Notes: a model not told the origin generated them from the letters alone. Positions 49,101 to 60,884 are shown, counted from the stretch's first letter. The stretch: DNA of 64,000 nt from Straminergon stramineum (GCA_963920665.1 OY987269.1:12278501-12342500); one strand, 5' to 3'. A program made the numbers and translations.

Positions 49101-52041
49101 CCAGTTGATTGGCGACCTCTCTGGAAGTGTCAAGCGACTCTTGAGCCTGGGCTGTTCCGAGTTTTGGTGTACGGGACGCATTCTGGTGCAAGTTGGTCGG
49201 CAGTCCGTTTTCGTTGTTGATGGTGAGCGTGTGTGGAGTTCATTCGCGTTTTCTTTGTGTTTTATTGCAGTGGAGTGCATCATTGATTTCGATCACTGGT
49301 TGAAGAGTTTCTGAGCTGCTTTTACCCTGGATTGGTGTACGTCGTGTATTTTGTGATGTGGATTGCGGATTGATGTTCTCTTTGTGTATTTGTAGGTGAG
49401 GTCGTTGATTGCAGGACATCGAATCTCTTTGGGAGTCCTTACTTATTGTCTGTAAGACCGCTTGCTGTTGTGGCTGGTGAAGAGAGTCGTTTAATTGTGA
49501 ATGGCCTCAATCTCAGCAATCGGTGAGAAGCATCCTCTGGTTTTGGTTTACATACTCGTGAGGTTCAAGTTCGGTTTTGGCCCTTTGATTGTTTTCCACA
49601 TGATGAGATCTTGGCCTCGTTGTGATTGAGGACTTGGTCTTTTTTTTTCTTCCTGTCGGTTGAGCTCTCGTCGAGGGGATTGGTCTGGCAAGCCAGAGAT
49701 TGATTGCTTAACTTGGTTGTTTTTGTAACTCCTGGCCGTCGATGTTGTTGTTCATTGCAGGTTACTCTGTGCCTTCAAGGGGAAGTATTCTTCAGAGGAG
49801 GCTGCTGAACATTTGGATTTCGAGGACGAGTCTGTGGCTTCTGTGGACGACGCTGGAGCTGCAGATGATACAGAGGATACAGCCAACAGTTTGGTCCCGC
49901 ATGGCGTCTCATGTGAAGTTGAAGAGTCGAATTCCCTGAACTCTGGAGTTGTTGCATCCTCCTCAGGTGTGGAGGAACCTCCTCAATCTGTCAGGCCATC
50001 ATTTGTTAGTACCGTTTCTGCGGTGCCCGAGGAGGGCGGTTCTTCATCCCTGGACAGCGAGTTGTCTGAAGATGCTGATTCCTCTGGGGTCTGGGATGAT
50101 GATGTGACGGAGATGTCCGTTGGACACCCTGTCCCTGGCGATGTGAGCAGAAGTCTCGTGAGGACTCGGGCTGTGTTCAATCTCGACCGCAGCGCGTTTC
50201 CATCCACCCTGGCAGGTGGAGGTTTCGGTCGATGTTTTATCGAGGTATGGTCTCGAATTCCTTTGGCCTCGATGGAAAGTGCCGAGGTTTTCCGCTTGTT
50301 TTGTTTTCTTGTGTTGGACATGCTGTTCTGCCGTGGATGCTTACTCCGAGTAGTTGGTTGGAGTTGTGTGCCTTGTTGCCTTCTGTTTTTGTATCTTATT
50401 CGAATATCCCATGTCCGTCGTGTTGTTGTTGGGGTGTATGGTGAGATATGTTTTGTGGTGGTGACCGTCCAGTATCGTTAATTGTTTGAGCACTTGATGT
50501 CGTGTAGGTGGAGCACGAGACGCTGGAGGGGAACTGGAGGCCAGTGATCGTTGCAGATGGGGCCGTGTCGTCCGAGATTCGTTCCCTGGAACGTGAGATT
50601 GAGAGGGCTGCGTGGATCGGTGGCCGTGTTGCTGCGGGCCAGGGTTTGGATGCGTCCGTTGTGCTGTATTGCAGTGAATTGGCGCGGCTTGCCGAGGAGG
50701 AGGATGTTACACGCTTTTTGCAGGAGCTGGGATGGTTCTTTCAAAGAAGTTATTTCCGATCTCTGAGTCCTGCCCGAGCAGTGCCGGTACCCAATCGTTC
50801 CCTTCGCTTCTGTTGAACTGGGTTTTGCGCTGATGCGATCTCAGATGGTGTTTCGATGGCGTGTTTTCGTTGATTATGTTTTCGAGTGATCTGTGTATCT
50901 ACTTTCGTGAGTCTGTTTTCGTGGAAGTATGTTCCAATCGTTCCCTCTCTGACTCGTCGCCTGGCCTCTGCTTTGACCAGGTGCCCTCGACAAGGTTTAA
51001 GCAACTTCTGGTTTATTCCGTTGAGCGCAACTGGTGCGCTGTGGTGGGTAAGATTTTGGACATTGCATTTGAGGGTGAGGACTGGGGGGAGACCTTTTCG
51101 GAGTTGTCTGCGATGTGCGAGGAAGGATCCAGTTTACTTCACCGAGCGGTCCGGAACAAGAACCGAGCTATGGTGGAGCTTTTGCTTGGCTATGCCCCTT
51201 CTTTCCTGGCTGGAATCAACGATCCTGATTTGGAAAGCTTTAAGCAGAAGCTTGATTTCAAGGTGCAGTGGGGCGCAATATTCAAACCCGACATGCGCGG
51301 AGCTGGAGGGCTGAGCCCCCTGCACGTTGCGGCCAGTTTGCAAGATGGAGAAGAATTGGTTGACGCTTTGACGAGCGGTCCTTGTCAGGTGGGCGTTCAT
51401 GAGAGTGTGTTGCCGCATCATCATTTTTGTTTTGTGTGTTGTAAGCGTGGCGACGTGTCTTTTTCGATGTAGGTGACGATGTAAGTGACTGTCATTGTCT
51501 GATTCGTTTCGTTTTTGTATCTGCGATTTTCGGTGTTGGTATTAATTAGCGTTGATCTTTTGTCCTGCTATTTTATGTTTTGTAGATGGGCTTGCATGCT
51601 TGGCTACACAGTCAGGATGACTTTGGAGAGACCCCACTGAGCCTTGCGCTAGCAGGAGGTAATGTGAAGTCTATCCAAGTTGTGAGAGCCAAGCTTTCCC
51701 GTTTGGTGAACCCGGGCAGCACTGTAATAGATGTAGCCCCTGGTTGGGACGGACATCCGCAAGGCGACTCCATCTTGCGAGTGGAGCTTCCCGTTTGGGG
51801 AACTCCTTCGCGGGTGGATCCTGAAGATGCGAGGACCTGGGAATCCCAGGATTGCAGGGAACAGGATTTTGCCCGCCTGCCTCGTGACGTCTGCGGCGTG
51901 AAGGGTGCCATCTACCGTCCCTTTTTGGTGAGCATTATGGGCATCGCGTGCATCTGCGTGTGTGTTTGCCTTCTTCTGCGAGGTCCGCAGAATGTGCTGC
52001 CTCGCTTCGCTTGGTCACATTTGCATCGAGGTACGATATGA
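46141..52041 (+). CDS. Large SBP-box transcription factor (SPL1/12/14/16 type)
   Basis: Eleven coding exons: 46141-46213, 46475-47335, 47485-48383, 48542-48610, 48801-48908, 49105-49222, 49396-49522, 49761-50244, 50508-50780, 50981-51388 and 51586-52041. Introns are 149-263 bp and GT-AG; phases close to 1291 residues. The SBP domain (~206-281) shows [26 protein letters not shown] and the overlapping nuclear signal NKRRRKTQ, giving two zinc sites that bind GTAC-core DNA. A conserved large-SPL block follows (~609-700: [34 protein letters not shown]). Ankyrin-like repeats lie at ~1050-1170 ([20 protein letters not shown]). A C-terminal hydrophobic helix, ~1254-1271 ([19 protein letters not shown]), matches large SPLs. 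It exceeds Arabidopsis SPL14 because of low-complexity inserts, including a Gly-Ser repeat at 48295-48345. No miR156 site was noticed, usual for this clade. The acceptor at 46475 is required by phase; the ATG at 46141 is the first in frame. Confidence 0.95.
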
Positions 52042-53781
52042 GCGGTGCGCATATGCTTTGAGGGCTCCGTTTGTTGCGCCGCATCCGTAAGCAAGGTTGA
52101 GTGAGGGCTTTGAGCCGTGCTTGGCCGCCTCTTGTCTCTATGCTGCGTTTTTTGAATCGCTGCAAGCCCAGTTGAAGACTGCCTTTTTTGGATGGTGGTG
52201 TTGAAGTTCCCAGCTCGCGCGATGGTTTCCCTCGCGTCGGCAAGTCCGAAGGTGAAGTTGGGAACAGGTCGACTTTGTGTACAGCCATCCATTTATTGCT
52301 TCTACTCCTCGGTAAGGGGACCGTCATCTTCGGTGAATGGGCACTCCCAATGGATGCTTTGTTTTTTGTGACCTTACTGGCGCAGAGCACAGTTGCTCGA
52401 GCAGCATTTGGACACAAAGTTGTTCGGAGCTGCGATTTTGGTGTGCGTCGAGTGTCTTTTATCGAGCTTTGTTGTAAAGGGTCAGATTAGAGGCGTGCCT
52501 TGAAATCTCTGCGCAGGGATCCTGAAGGGAGGGAGTCGATAATTTTGTATAGTGGCCGCACCCTTGGTACAATTTCTTTGAAAGAATGGAATCAATGGAA
52601 AGTTATGTTCCATTCATTTTTATGTATGTAGTTCGTGTGAGATTCATTGATCAGCCTCTGGTGGTTCCAAGATATTAGATTAACCAGATGATTCGATTGA
52701 CCCTCTATTTCTCTATTTTGGTTTCACATTGATTTATGTCCTTCACTTCTACTGTCGTTCTATCTTTCCACATTTTTGTTGGTGAAAGGTTCATTTAATC
52801 CTTGAAGGTCAGAGAGCATCTGATAGATGACTTTCAGGATTACCGTAGAATTGAAGAATACTTGTATTATTCCATAATTTGTTCCTTCTCTGGTAGATGA
52901 TGTTGGTGTTAGGTTTTTTGTTTTCAGTAACTTTTGAAGCAGGAAGAGTTTTTTTAATGGTGAAAAATTTTTCATCTTTCTTTTCAATTGCAAATGCAGA
53001 ACTTTTAGAAATTTGTTTTGTTGCACATGTGTAATTGTATGTTCTTGTATTGAAGTAAGGAAATTTTGTGGAGGAAATTTTAGGAAGTACTCCCTATGTC
53101 CTAAGATAAATCTGAGGTTTCTTGGAAATAGCTAGATTAACTTGTGAGCTGCTCCTATTTTTAAGGGATTGCTTAGTTATTGTAGCATCTAATAAACCCT
53201 ACTAGGCATGGAAGAATGGAAGTAGATAGTGGAACAATGCATATTGTAAACAAGTGTCGAAAGTGACAAATTTTCCCCCTTTTTGGAACTACTCTAGTGG
53301 TATTAATTTTGATCATTGTATGAGCAACTTTGGTGAGGTGACATCTATTGATGCCCTCTATAATTAATCCCAACAATGTCTTATGATTCAACTCTAGGAA
53401 ATTCTCAACAAGAGATTTGTTAGTAGTGGTTTTGTATAGTTGTGGGTTGAATTCTTTGCCTTATGTTGGTGAGAGGTTGCATTTCGATTGCCTTTTCAAG
53501 GATGGAATGGCTAGATATTGTTATTTGTAGATCCTTTTGCTTTGGAGAGTGACATGTAATTTTAATTGTTGTTGATCAAGTTGTGGAGGTTTGATTTTTT
53601 ACACCATACCAAATTTAATTTGGAATAAGTATATTTGGAAACCTTAGATTTATTTCGGGCAAATTTATTTCGGATAGAGGTATTAATTTTGACCATTTAG
53701 ACAAAAAGACTTTATACTTTAAGTAAAGTAGACATTTTTTCTTACACCTTATATGATTAGATTTTTTGGTTTTGAGTCTTT
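52042..53781. other. SPL 3' flank then AT-rich DNA with no gene seen
   Basis: 52042-52620 keeps the GC content of the gene and probably holds its 3' untranslated region. After 52650 the sequence becomes AT-rich. A TTAATCCTTGAAGGTC end-like word at about 52796 may be a decayed TTAA element. Confidence 0.45.
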
Positions 53782-53951
53782 TTAACCCTTAAAGGTTGTT
53801 GAGGTCAAAAAGTGGTCAATGGATGACTTGAGTGTTCATTATAGTAAGAAAGATCCACACCTATTGGTCTAATAATCTGAGAATTTTGGTGACTACATTG
53901 ATTATGGGGGTTGCATCCTTTAAGGAGTTGCACATCCTTTAAGAGTTAATA
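53782..53951 (+). mobile_element. Family B TTAA element (162 bp)
   Basis: TTAA at 53782-53785 and 53948-53951 enclose ends CCCTTAAAGG and, inverted, CTCTTAAAGG. Related sequence lies at 38658-38805 and, inverted, at 328-441. Confidence 0.7.
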
Positions 53952-54509
53952 TGAAGTTTTGCACTAAAGATTTCGAATTAATTTTTTTGAAGTTGAAGAA
54001 TTGGAGTTGTAAGTTTGTGAAAAAATATTCTAAAGAAATATTGCATTAATAGCCCGATAAGATTGTTCCATTAAGCTAATTGAACCTTGTAGAATTTTTA
54101 TTTTATCAAAAATTGTGAAAATTGAGCTAAAACATAAATTCTAAAAGTTATCTCTTGAAGAAGATACTCACAAATTCCCCTTAAATAAGAGTCTCCATTA
54201 CTTTTTCATTTGTAGTCTAAATAGAACAAACAAAAATATTTTCTATCAAAAAAGAAGTTGAAAAATTTTCAATTTCAATTATTGTGATTTTTCTAGTATT
54301 GTCTAGTATCCTCAATTTTGAGCTTGGTTGAGTATAAATTTTGCTCCCAAGCAATTGGCTATAGATAGAAAAAGAACATGGATTCTTAAAAAGCTAATGG
54401 TTTTTTCTATCTTCAAAAAGAGCTTCCAAAGTTCATGCCAAAAATTAAGGTTATAGAAACATGTTCAAATTTGGCAGTTCATTGGGACACTTGATCCTCT
54501 TAGGGTTAA
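53952..54509 (+). mobile_element. Partial copy of the 923-bp TTAA family
   Basis: Matches the right two thirds of 24612-25542 in the same orientation (TTTTGCACTA, TAATAG, GATTGTTC, AATTGTGAAAATT landmarks) and ends CTCTTAGGG before TTAA at 54506-54509. The left part is missing and replaced by the family B element. Confidence 0.55.
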
Positions 54510-55600
54510 GGAATGAGTTTTTTGGAAGTTGCAGTGTTATTTTCTTGTGAAGGTTGAAGAAAGTGGTCTTCAAATTAATATGTTGATGAGCAATTACAAT
54601 TGGCCTAAATGCCTAATCTATATTGTGATGGAAGTTGTCATTTCCTAGGGCTTAGAGTAAGTTGATTGTTTCTTAGGTATTTGATGATATGTTATGTGAC
54701 TTCTATACATGCTAGATTATATTAGTTGAAATGAATTTTATAAGAGTTGATGCTAGAAGTTCTAGAGATTATTTTTTGAAAGATTTTGTGTATGGGATAG
54801 ACGAATCATGAGGAATATTTTAATTTCAAAGCATTTGTTGATCCACTTTTCTCTACTTAGATTAATTATTTGACAAGAGATGTTGATCTTGACCATGTGG
54901 TTTGGTATCAAAAGGTAGAATGATCGATTTTTAGCTTGTTTTGATTTTTTGCAGGGTTTGCAACTAGATCATCTTTTGGTAAAGAAAGTATATGCCATAT
55001 TTAACTACTTTTGGACTTTTGGAGGACTTTTGGACTATGTTATGGGAGAAGTCATTGGGAGACCTTCCATTCTTATGGTTTAGGAGACCCCAATGCCTAT
55101 GAAAGTGGAAAGAGAAGAATGAAGTAGACCATGTTCATACACAAAAAGGGGACAAGAAACATAATAACTAAGACAATTCAACCATAGAACATTGAATTGT
55201 ACATAGTAATTGAGATGAATCATCTGGAGATTTCTCGATGTAGTTCAAATCCAAGAGACAAGGATTCTAAGTGTGGCATGAAACTAATGAAAACGGTTAT
55301 TATTCAACTGGAACTATTACAAGGATTAAATTAGTACCGGCTTGTTAGTATTCCCAAGCATAATTAGGATCCAGAAATCTCCTGACATGATCCCTGCACT
55401 CAACCTTACAGTATAAGAGAACATACAAAATGACAAGGCAAATGCAAATACAAACTTCTAGTACGTTGGAATGAAACTGGAAAGTAATTGAAAGGTAAGG
55501 TGGATTCACCACAATTTATTCATATTGATATAGAAAATAACAGAAGTTGCCTTTAAAAAGAAATGAAGGCATGATCTATAGTATCCAAACTACTCCATAG
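54510..55600. other. AT-rich DNA with no gene seen
   Basis: No exon-like frame, repeat border or RNA gene was recognised. Confidence 0.4.
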
Positions 55601-55819
55601 TACAGGTAGAACCTCTTGTAATGCAACTTCCCTTAGAACATAATATGCATTAAGAGAGTTTGTAGGCAATCCGTGGCCCATGCCCATGACTCAAGATAAA
55701 AAGACACATGGTGCATGATTCAAGATGAAATGACAAGTGGCCCTATGGCTTCTCTAAATGCATAAACCACACTTACTACATAATTTCAACACCATGCACT
55801 CAAGGAGGCTCTACCTGTA
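55601..55819. mobile_element. Short TIR element with TA flanks
   Basis: TACAGGTAGAACCTC starting at 55601 is matched in inverted form by GAGGCTCTACCTGTA ending at 55819. This reads as TA duplications around CAGGTAGARCCTC ends. The element is about 215 bp without TAs. Further inner blocks (CTTAG.AACATAATA and TATTATGTTTTAACTAAG) also pair. Confidence 0.55.
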
Positions 55820-55979
55820 TTATGTTTTAACTAAGGGCAATTAGCTCCTTTTGTATAGAGCACGGACGCTCCCATCTCAAAGGATCTATCTGATCATCCC
55901 TCGCAAGTATGGAGGATCCTACCACATGAGCATGTGGCTATTGAAGAGGATCTAACTCAAGTAGAACTATAATTTGATT

Positions 55980-56230
55980 TCAAAGAATACTGTGCTTTCT
56001 AAGGCTACCTAAGATATGCTTCAGTAATTCACCATAGTAGGAATAGGGCTCATTCTTGTTAGGGTTGTCTACATTGGCAATATAGAGGAAACACTTCAAA
56101 GGAATCAATGGGAGAAGACATTGCAAAAGCGCTCCCACGGTAAGAATATTCATGGAGGAATACAACCCACAATGAGTTTCTTGAACCAATTGTTTAAGAA
56201 AGCCATGAAAACTAGGAGGTATGATGATTC
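55980..56230 (-). other. Possible gene fragment of unknown family
   Basis: A minus-strand open stretch reads FHGFLKQLVQETHCGLY, then a hydrophobic leucine-rich part and NPNKNEPYSYYGELLKHIL before a stop at about 55980. The composition looks more protein-like than the surrounding frames. No ATG-initiated full gene or known domain was identified. It lies downstream of the broken FCP1-like locus on the same strand and may belong to the same decayed gene neighbourhood. Confidence 0.25.
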
Positions 56231-56349
56231 TCCAAGGAAGATCTCACACACCGCCTTCCTTGCATAAAGCACATGTAAGAACAGTGAAAACCACCTTCTG
56301 TGTCGACCAAACTCAGCAAGGAAGTCAACTCATGAGATAAGGACAAGCT

Positions 56350-56700
56350 CAAAACAACGGGAGATCTCCCAATGAAGCTCAAGAGGATACTCACTTCACT
56401 CAGAACCTGTAAACAATGGGAGATCTTCCAATGAAGTAAGAGTGGACAATCACATTACTCATTACCTTCAAACAACAGGAGATCTCTTGATTAGATCAAA
56501 ATAGTCACTCACTTCTCTATGAACCTGAATGCAATGGTTGAGCTCCCTTTGAAATTAGAATAGAGGCTCACATCAGTGAGCAACTTCAAGCAATGGGAGA
56601 TCTCCTGATAAGGATAAAATGGACACTCACTTCACTAAGAACCTCTAAGCAACAAGAGATGTCACAATGAAGTTAGAATAGATGGAACTCATCATACCCA
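56350..56700. repeat. Minisatellite, ~59-bp unit with GGGAGATCTCCC core
   Basis: Six degenerate units start near 56359, 56418, 56477, 56536, 56595 and 56653. Each carries a version of CAATGGGAGATCTCCCAATG followed by AAGT..A.A...GGACACTCACTTCACT-like sequence. The core is palindromic. A further isolated core lies at 57127. Confidence 0.7.
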
Positions 56701-57162
56701 TTTCCAATATTGCCTGAAAATAAAGCAAACTCAACATTTCTCAATTGCAATGACCTAGAGGTAAATTACCAATTACAAGTACATTGTGGCCACTATCCGC
56801 CAAGTATATTTGTACAAGAAATGTGAGGAATAGCTAAGAAATGATGTGTACGCAAAAAAATTTGTAGATGGAACAAAAATGAAACATAAAACTAAGCAAA
56901 ACTCAAATGCAATTCACAATGAGTGTAATGGTGCACTTATTTACAATCACTTTAGAACTCACATGCAATTCACATTGGGTGTAAAATGCAATTAATTACA
57001 ATCTCATTAATGGTCATATATGCATATCACAATCGGTGTAAAAGTTCAATTATTTACAATTTCTTTAACAATATGTACTTAGGTCTATGTACAATGTCAA
57101 TGTCTTAAAAGAAAAGTTACAGTAACGGGAGATCTCCCAATGAAGCTTGAGGAAAACAGGAA

Positions 57163-58912
57163 TCAACGTACTATTCCAGTTATGATTGCAAAGCCCTCAT
57201 TGGATAAGGGCTCCACGCCCTTCTGTCCACCAAAAAGGGGGTTACTCTTCACATACATTGGCACCTTCTCATGTGACTTAAAAAGACCATCAAGCCAAGG
57301 GATCAATTGCATATGAAGGTAGTTGTCATTGGAATCACCGTAGAAGGACTCAGGAAAAACAACATTGTGTAGATCATTCATGATGTTCTTTATTAGACTG
57401 TCGTCAATTAGCAAAATGTTCTCTAATGTAGATAAACTAGCAACCCGCATAGAAGTCATAAGATCCTTTAGAGAGATTGGCTTATGCGGTGCAGTTGGGG
57501 CCCTGTACTTGGTCTTAGTGCATGCCTCTTGAGCTAGACAAATCACATCCTAACAATTGAAGGAAGCATTTGCAAGGACAATGTCTAATAAGTTGTTTAT
57601 GTTTCTGGGAGTTCCACTGCTCCAGAATGCAACTTCCACTTTTCCATGCAACCAATTAAGAAAGGTGGTGACACCCGGCCGATGTTCAACATGAAGTTTA
57701 TTGCGGAAATATGACCTGTGAAGAAGAACTCCATTTAAGTCTAGAACCATTGTATAGTTTTGGTGAGGTACCTTTTTAGGTGTCCGTAGTTCTGTTGTCA
57801 AAGGACCAAGATAATCTGCAATACACAATACCGTGGCCAAATTAGACATAAGTCCACCGAGATTAGTATTCAATTAAAGTCAAATCCCTCAATATACGCA
57901 AGGTGTCACCTCAAGCACCTTTGTTGTCATCCTCTCCAGTCCAATTCACTTCTACTTCGTAAACTTTGGAAGGCAAAGTAGCCCTAGATTCGAAGATCTC
58001 TTCCTTTGTTGCCTACGATATACAGTTAGAGGCAATATCAACAATGCTTTGATAAAGAAAATTGATAGCCTCCCATGCGGCTTGAATCTCACAAGAGGAT
58101 TTACTCGTGATATTGCACGTATGAAGTGCATGATGACTTGGCAAATCAACAAGATCCTTAAACCTATTCCTTATAGAAAGTCTCTATGCATAAGTCAATC
58201 CAGGTTGTGGAACAGTTATCAATGGATTTACCTTCACTGTGCCAACCTTCAGATTCATTTGCCTGAGGTCCGCCATAGTATCCTTCAAAATGTTGGTTGC
58301 CATTTCCGCATCAAAAGTTATACCTTCGACCTTAGACATTGCGAGATCTCCCAATGTCCTTCCTTCTAGTTGAACTCTTGTGGTCATAGGAGGACCAAGA
58401 GTCAAATTTTGGACATTAGGCATCGAGAGATCTCCCAATGCATCCCCCCCTGCTTGCGCCTTTTTTGTCTCTTCACAATTAGGAGTAACATGTCGGTTAG
58501 TAGGCATCAGGAGATCTCCCGTTGCATTGGCGTGTGGCTCTTCTTGTAGTACTTCATCAGTTGAAGAGGTCGCGTTAGTGGGAAGAGGTGCGTTACCCAC
58601 CTCCACCACTCTCTCACTAGCAGGCTCAATAGTTGGAATAGCAACACGTTCCTCTAAACAAGTAAGAAGAATAGCCACTACATTTCTGGCTTCCAGAGTC
58701 CCTGTCGTCGCAACCTTAAACACATACAACTTAGGGGAGGAGATGTTGGGGCTGTGCTTCCCTTGATGTTGCACTCTAGAAGAGAATACAGGATTGGCAC
58801 TATCAGAATCACTTAGTTGGATATCTAGCCTTTGCTTGGTCCTAAACTCCGCCTAGCGATTTGATTTCTTCTCAAGTAGTGTCAAGCCCAAACCCTTCCT
58901 TGCATTCACCAT
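57163..58912 (-). pseudogene. FCP1/NLI-interacting-factor-like HAD phosphatase gene with two in-frame TAG codons
   Basis: Three exons on the minus strand, 58912-58232, 58012-57919 and 57815-57163, all GT-AG, with phases that close to 476 codons. Two TAG codons interrupt the frame: codon 20 (58855-58853, after LLEKKSNR) and 57552-57550, inside the HAD fold. The N-terminal half has three 28-residue repeats starting GDL.M. The C-terminal half has the FCP1-homology signature: VLDLNGVLL (motif I, with Asn in place of the second Asp), HVEHRPG, FWSSGTPRN and the late ILLIDDS motif followed by VVFPESF. FCP1-type enzymes dephosphorylate proteins such as the RNA polymerase II tail; the Asn substitution makes catalysis doubtful even without the stops. 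A pseudogene is the simplest reading. Readthrough or a base error in the assembly are alternatives. Confidence 0.8.
58340..58524 (-). repeat. Coding minisatellite, 84-bp unit, in the FCP1-like locus
   Basis: Three copies of an AGATCTC-centred word, near 58344, 58428 and 58512, encode G-D-L-(L/S/A)-M at 28-residue spacing. The same word forms the core of the non-coding 59-bp minisatellite at 56350-56700. Confidence 0.6.
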
Positions 58913-59086
58913 ACCTCACTTCTCCTAAGCATCTCGCTCTCCAGACCTCTTCTGTAAGGCAAGTGGTGCAAATGACTACAACAAGTCTTGGCTAGTATAC
59001 AATGGCTTTGCAGACTTATCTTGCAAGGAGTAGAATGTGCAAGATCTTTTTCACTAAGCTTGTAAAAAATGAGAATTCACGAACGG

Positions 59087-59107
59087 CCATCGGGAGATCC
59101 CCGATGG
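59087..59107. repeat. Short hairpin
   Basis: CCATCGGG (59087-59094) pairs with CCCGATGG (59100-59107). The loop carries the AGATC word seen in the neighbouring repeats. It lies about 175 bp upstream of the FCP1-like ATG. Confidence 0.5.
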
Positions 59108-59489
59108 TTACCTATGGCAACTAACCTTTCCTTGGGGGGTGTAGTAAGCGTTAGAATTATAAATATAGGTACGAACAAATGTAGGGTGCCAAAATAAACA
59201 TTGTGGTTAAAAACTACAAATTGATTGATTGTACTATAGCATATGCAAAATATCATTGGGTGTATTCTAAATACTATAGGGTACAGGGTTGTTCTGTTGA
59301 ACGTGTTTTGGGGTTTGGGTGTCGAGTTGTTCGTCTGATGTCGCATGTCGTAAAAGACGAGTGTCGCATATATGAGACAAATTTGACAAGTACAGAATTA
59401 GGGTTTGAAATTTTCGGGCAGGGCAGCCAAAAATTTAATCTTACGTAGTGGGTTGTTAACAGTGACGTGGAAAGCCTCTACCACATTAC

Positions 59490-59940
59490 CATGGGCGACT
59501 GCGGGTGGAGCGCGTGCGGGTTAGGTGGAGTGACTGCGGGTCCTAGAATGAGGGCGACTGCGGGTTCAATCTAGGGCGATTGTGGGTCCAATCCAGGGCA
59601 ACTACAGGTCGAGGGGGGGAGGCGAGTGCGGGTCGAGGGGGGGCGAGTGCGGGTCCAAGGGGAGGAGTGCAAGTCGAGGGGGGGCGAGTGTGGGTAGAAG
59701 GGGGCGACTGCGGGTCTAGGGGGGGCAAATGCGGATAGAAGGGGGCTTAGGGGGGCGACCACAAGTCATTTCTTGGGCAACCGCGGTTGATGGGGCAACT
59801 GCGGGTTTCAGATTCAAGAGGTCTTCTAGTTCATGACGATGGGGGCAGCCGCGTATGGAGCGATCATGGGTCTAAGATTTAGAAGGGTCTTTCTTTTCTT
59901 GACAACAGGGGCAGTTGCGTATAAGGTGACTGCGGATCAA
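59490..59940. repeat. G-rich minisatellite, GGGCGACTGCGGGTC type
   Basis: Degenerate units of roughly 20-31 bp built on GGGCGACTGCGGGTC with G7-G8 runs on the plus strand. The purine-rich G runs could form G-quadruplexes. No coding sense; frames across it are proline-rich artefacts. Confidence 0.75.
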
Positions 59941-60183
59941 GGCTGCTAGATAACATGAGTTTGACTTTCCCTCCTTACAAAGTGGAGGGAAGGTGTTCAA
60001 ACTTTTCAAGTACTACTCCCCCCTTTTCTGAGGAATAACTCCAGAAAATCCTAAAACTGAGGCATTCAATACTAAGTGATCAAAAGTTAATTAAGTAATA
60101 AAGAAAAGCAAATTGGTTTAGGAAGTGGAGATTTGGAAAAGCCCTTTTTCCAAACATTTCATTTCTCCTTCATCCATCCTTGT

Positions 60184-60600
60184 GGTCATGTCAAATTCAA
60201 CATGACCATTTCCTATTTTAATTTTTGGAGGGAGTACATTGAGAGGAGACCTTCCCTTTTGGGGGAAATCATGTACAAAAAAAATACTAACACCGTGGGA
60301 TGCATGAAGAAGAAATCTTTTTATCTACATAAGAAGTGGTTTACAAAATGGAGACTTGGGGAAGTTCTTCTCCTTGACATTTTATTTTTCCCTCATGGTC
60401 ATGTTAAATTCAACGTGACCATTTCCTATTTTAATTTTTGGAGGGAGTACATTGAGAGGAGACCTTCCCTTTTGGGGGAAACCATGTACAAAAAAAATAC
60501 TAACACCGTGGGATGCATGAAGAAGAAATCTTTTTATCTACATAAGAAGTGGTTTATGAAATGGAGACTTGGGAAAGCCCTTCTCCTCATCATTTCATTT
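60184..60600 (+). repeat. Tandem duplication of 213 bp (71 codons)
   Basis: Two adjacent units, offset 213 bp, are about 95% identical over at least 185 bp. Because 213 is divisible by three, the open frame 60133-60612 runs through both and encodes two near-identical 71-residue modules (HVKFN.TISYFNFWREYIE, RRPSLLGE.MYKKNTNTVG, CMKKKSFYLHKKWF). No known family is recognised. The duplication is recent. Whether the frame is translated is unknown. Confidence 0.75.
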
Positions 60601-60884
60601 TCCATCCTCTAACATAGGAATTTCAATATAGTCCTCCCCTTGATAAATCAAGGGGATTTAAAACACATTTGAAGGGGTGAATGAATATTCAATTTATTGA
60701 AGATTAAAAAGTTAGGAAATGACACTTTAAATGGTTTTTATCTTACAAGTACAAGGTTTAGGAGTTCAAACTTTTTTAGGACATATAATGAAAAGCAACT
60801 CACATGTATTTGTCATTTTATCCATCCTAAGAAATAGAAGTACATTACTTTTGGAGTGGCATATATGGAGAAGGTCCATGGTTT

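Noticed and set aside
46466..49314. Many overlapping frames of 60-136 residues on both strands of the SPL locus
   Set aside because: They are shadows of the SPL exons or introns in other frames and have no family similarity.
57550..57552. TAG reassigned to sense in this genome
   Set aside because: The intact THP1 and LysM genes both end in TAG in this window, so TAG is a normal stop.
57163..58912. U-to-C RNA editing removing the two TAG codons
   Set aside because: Such editing is known from organelle transcripts of some seed-free plants, not from nuclear mRNAs.
59543..59762. Proline-rich minus-strand frames
   Set aside because: They are translations of the G-rich minisatellite.
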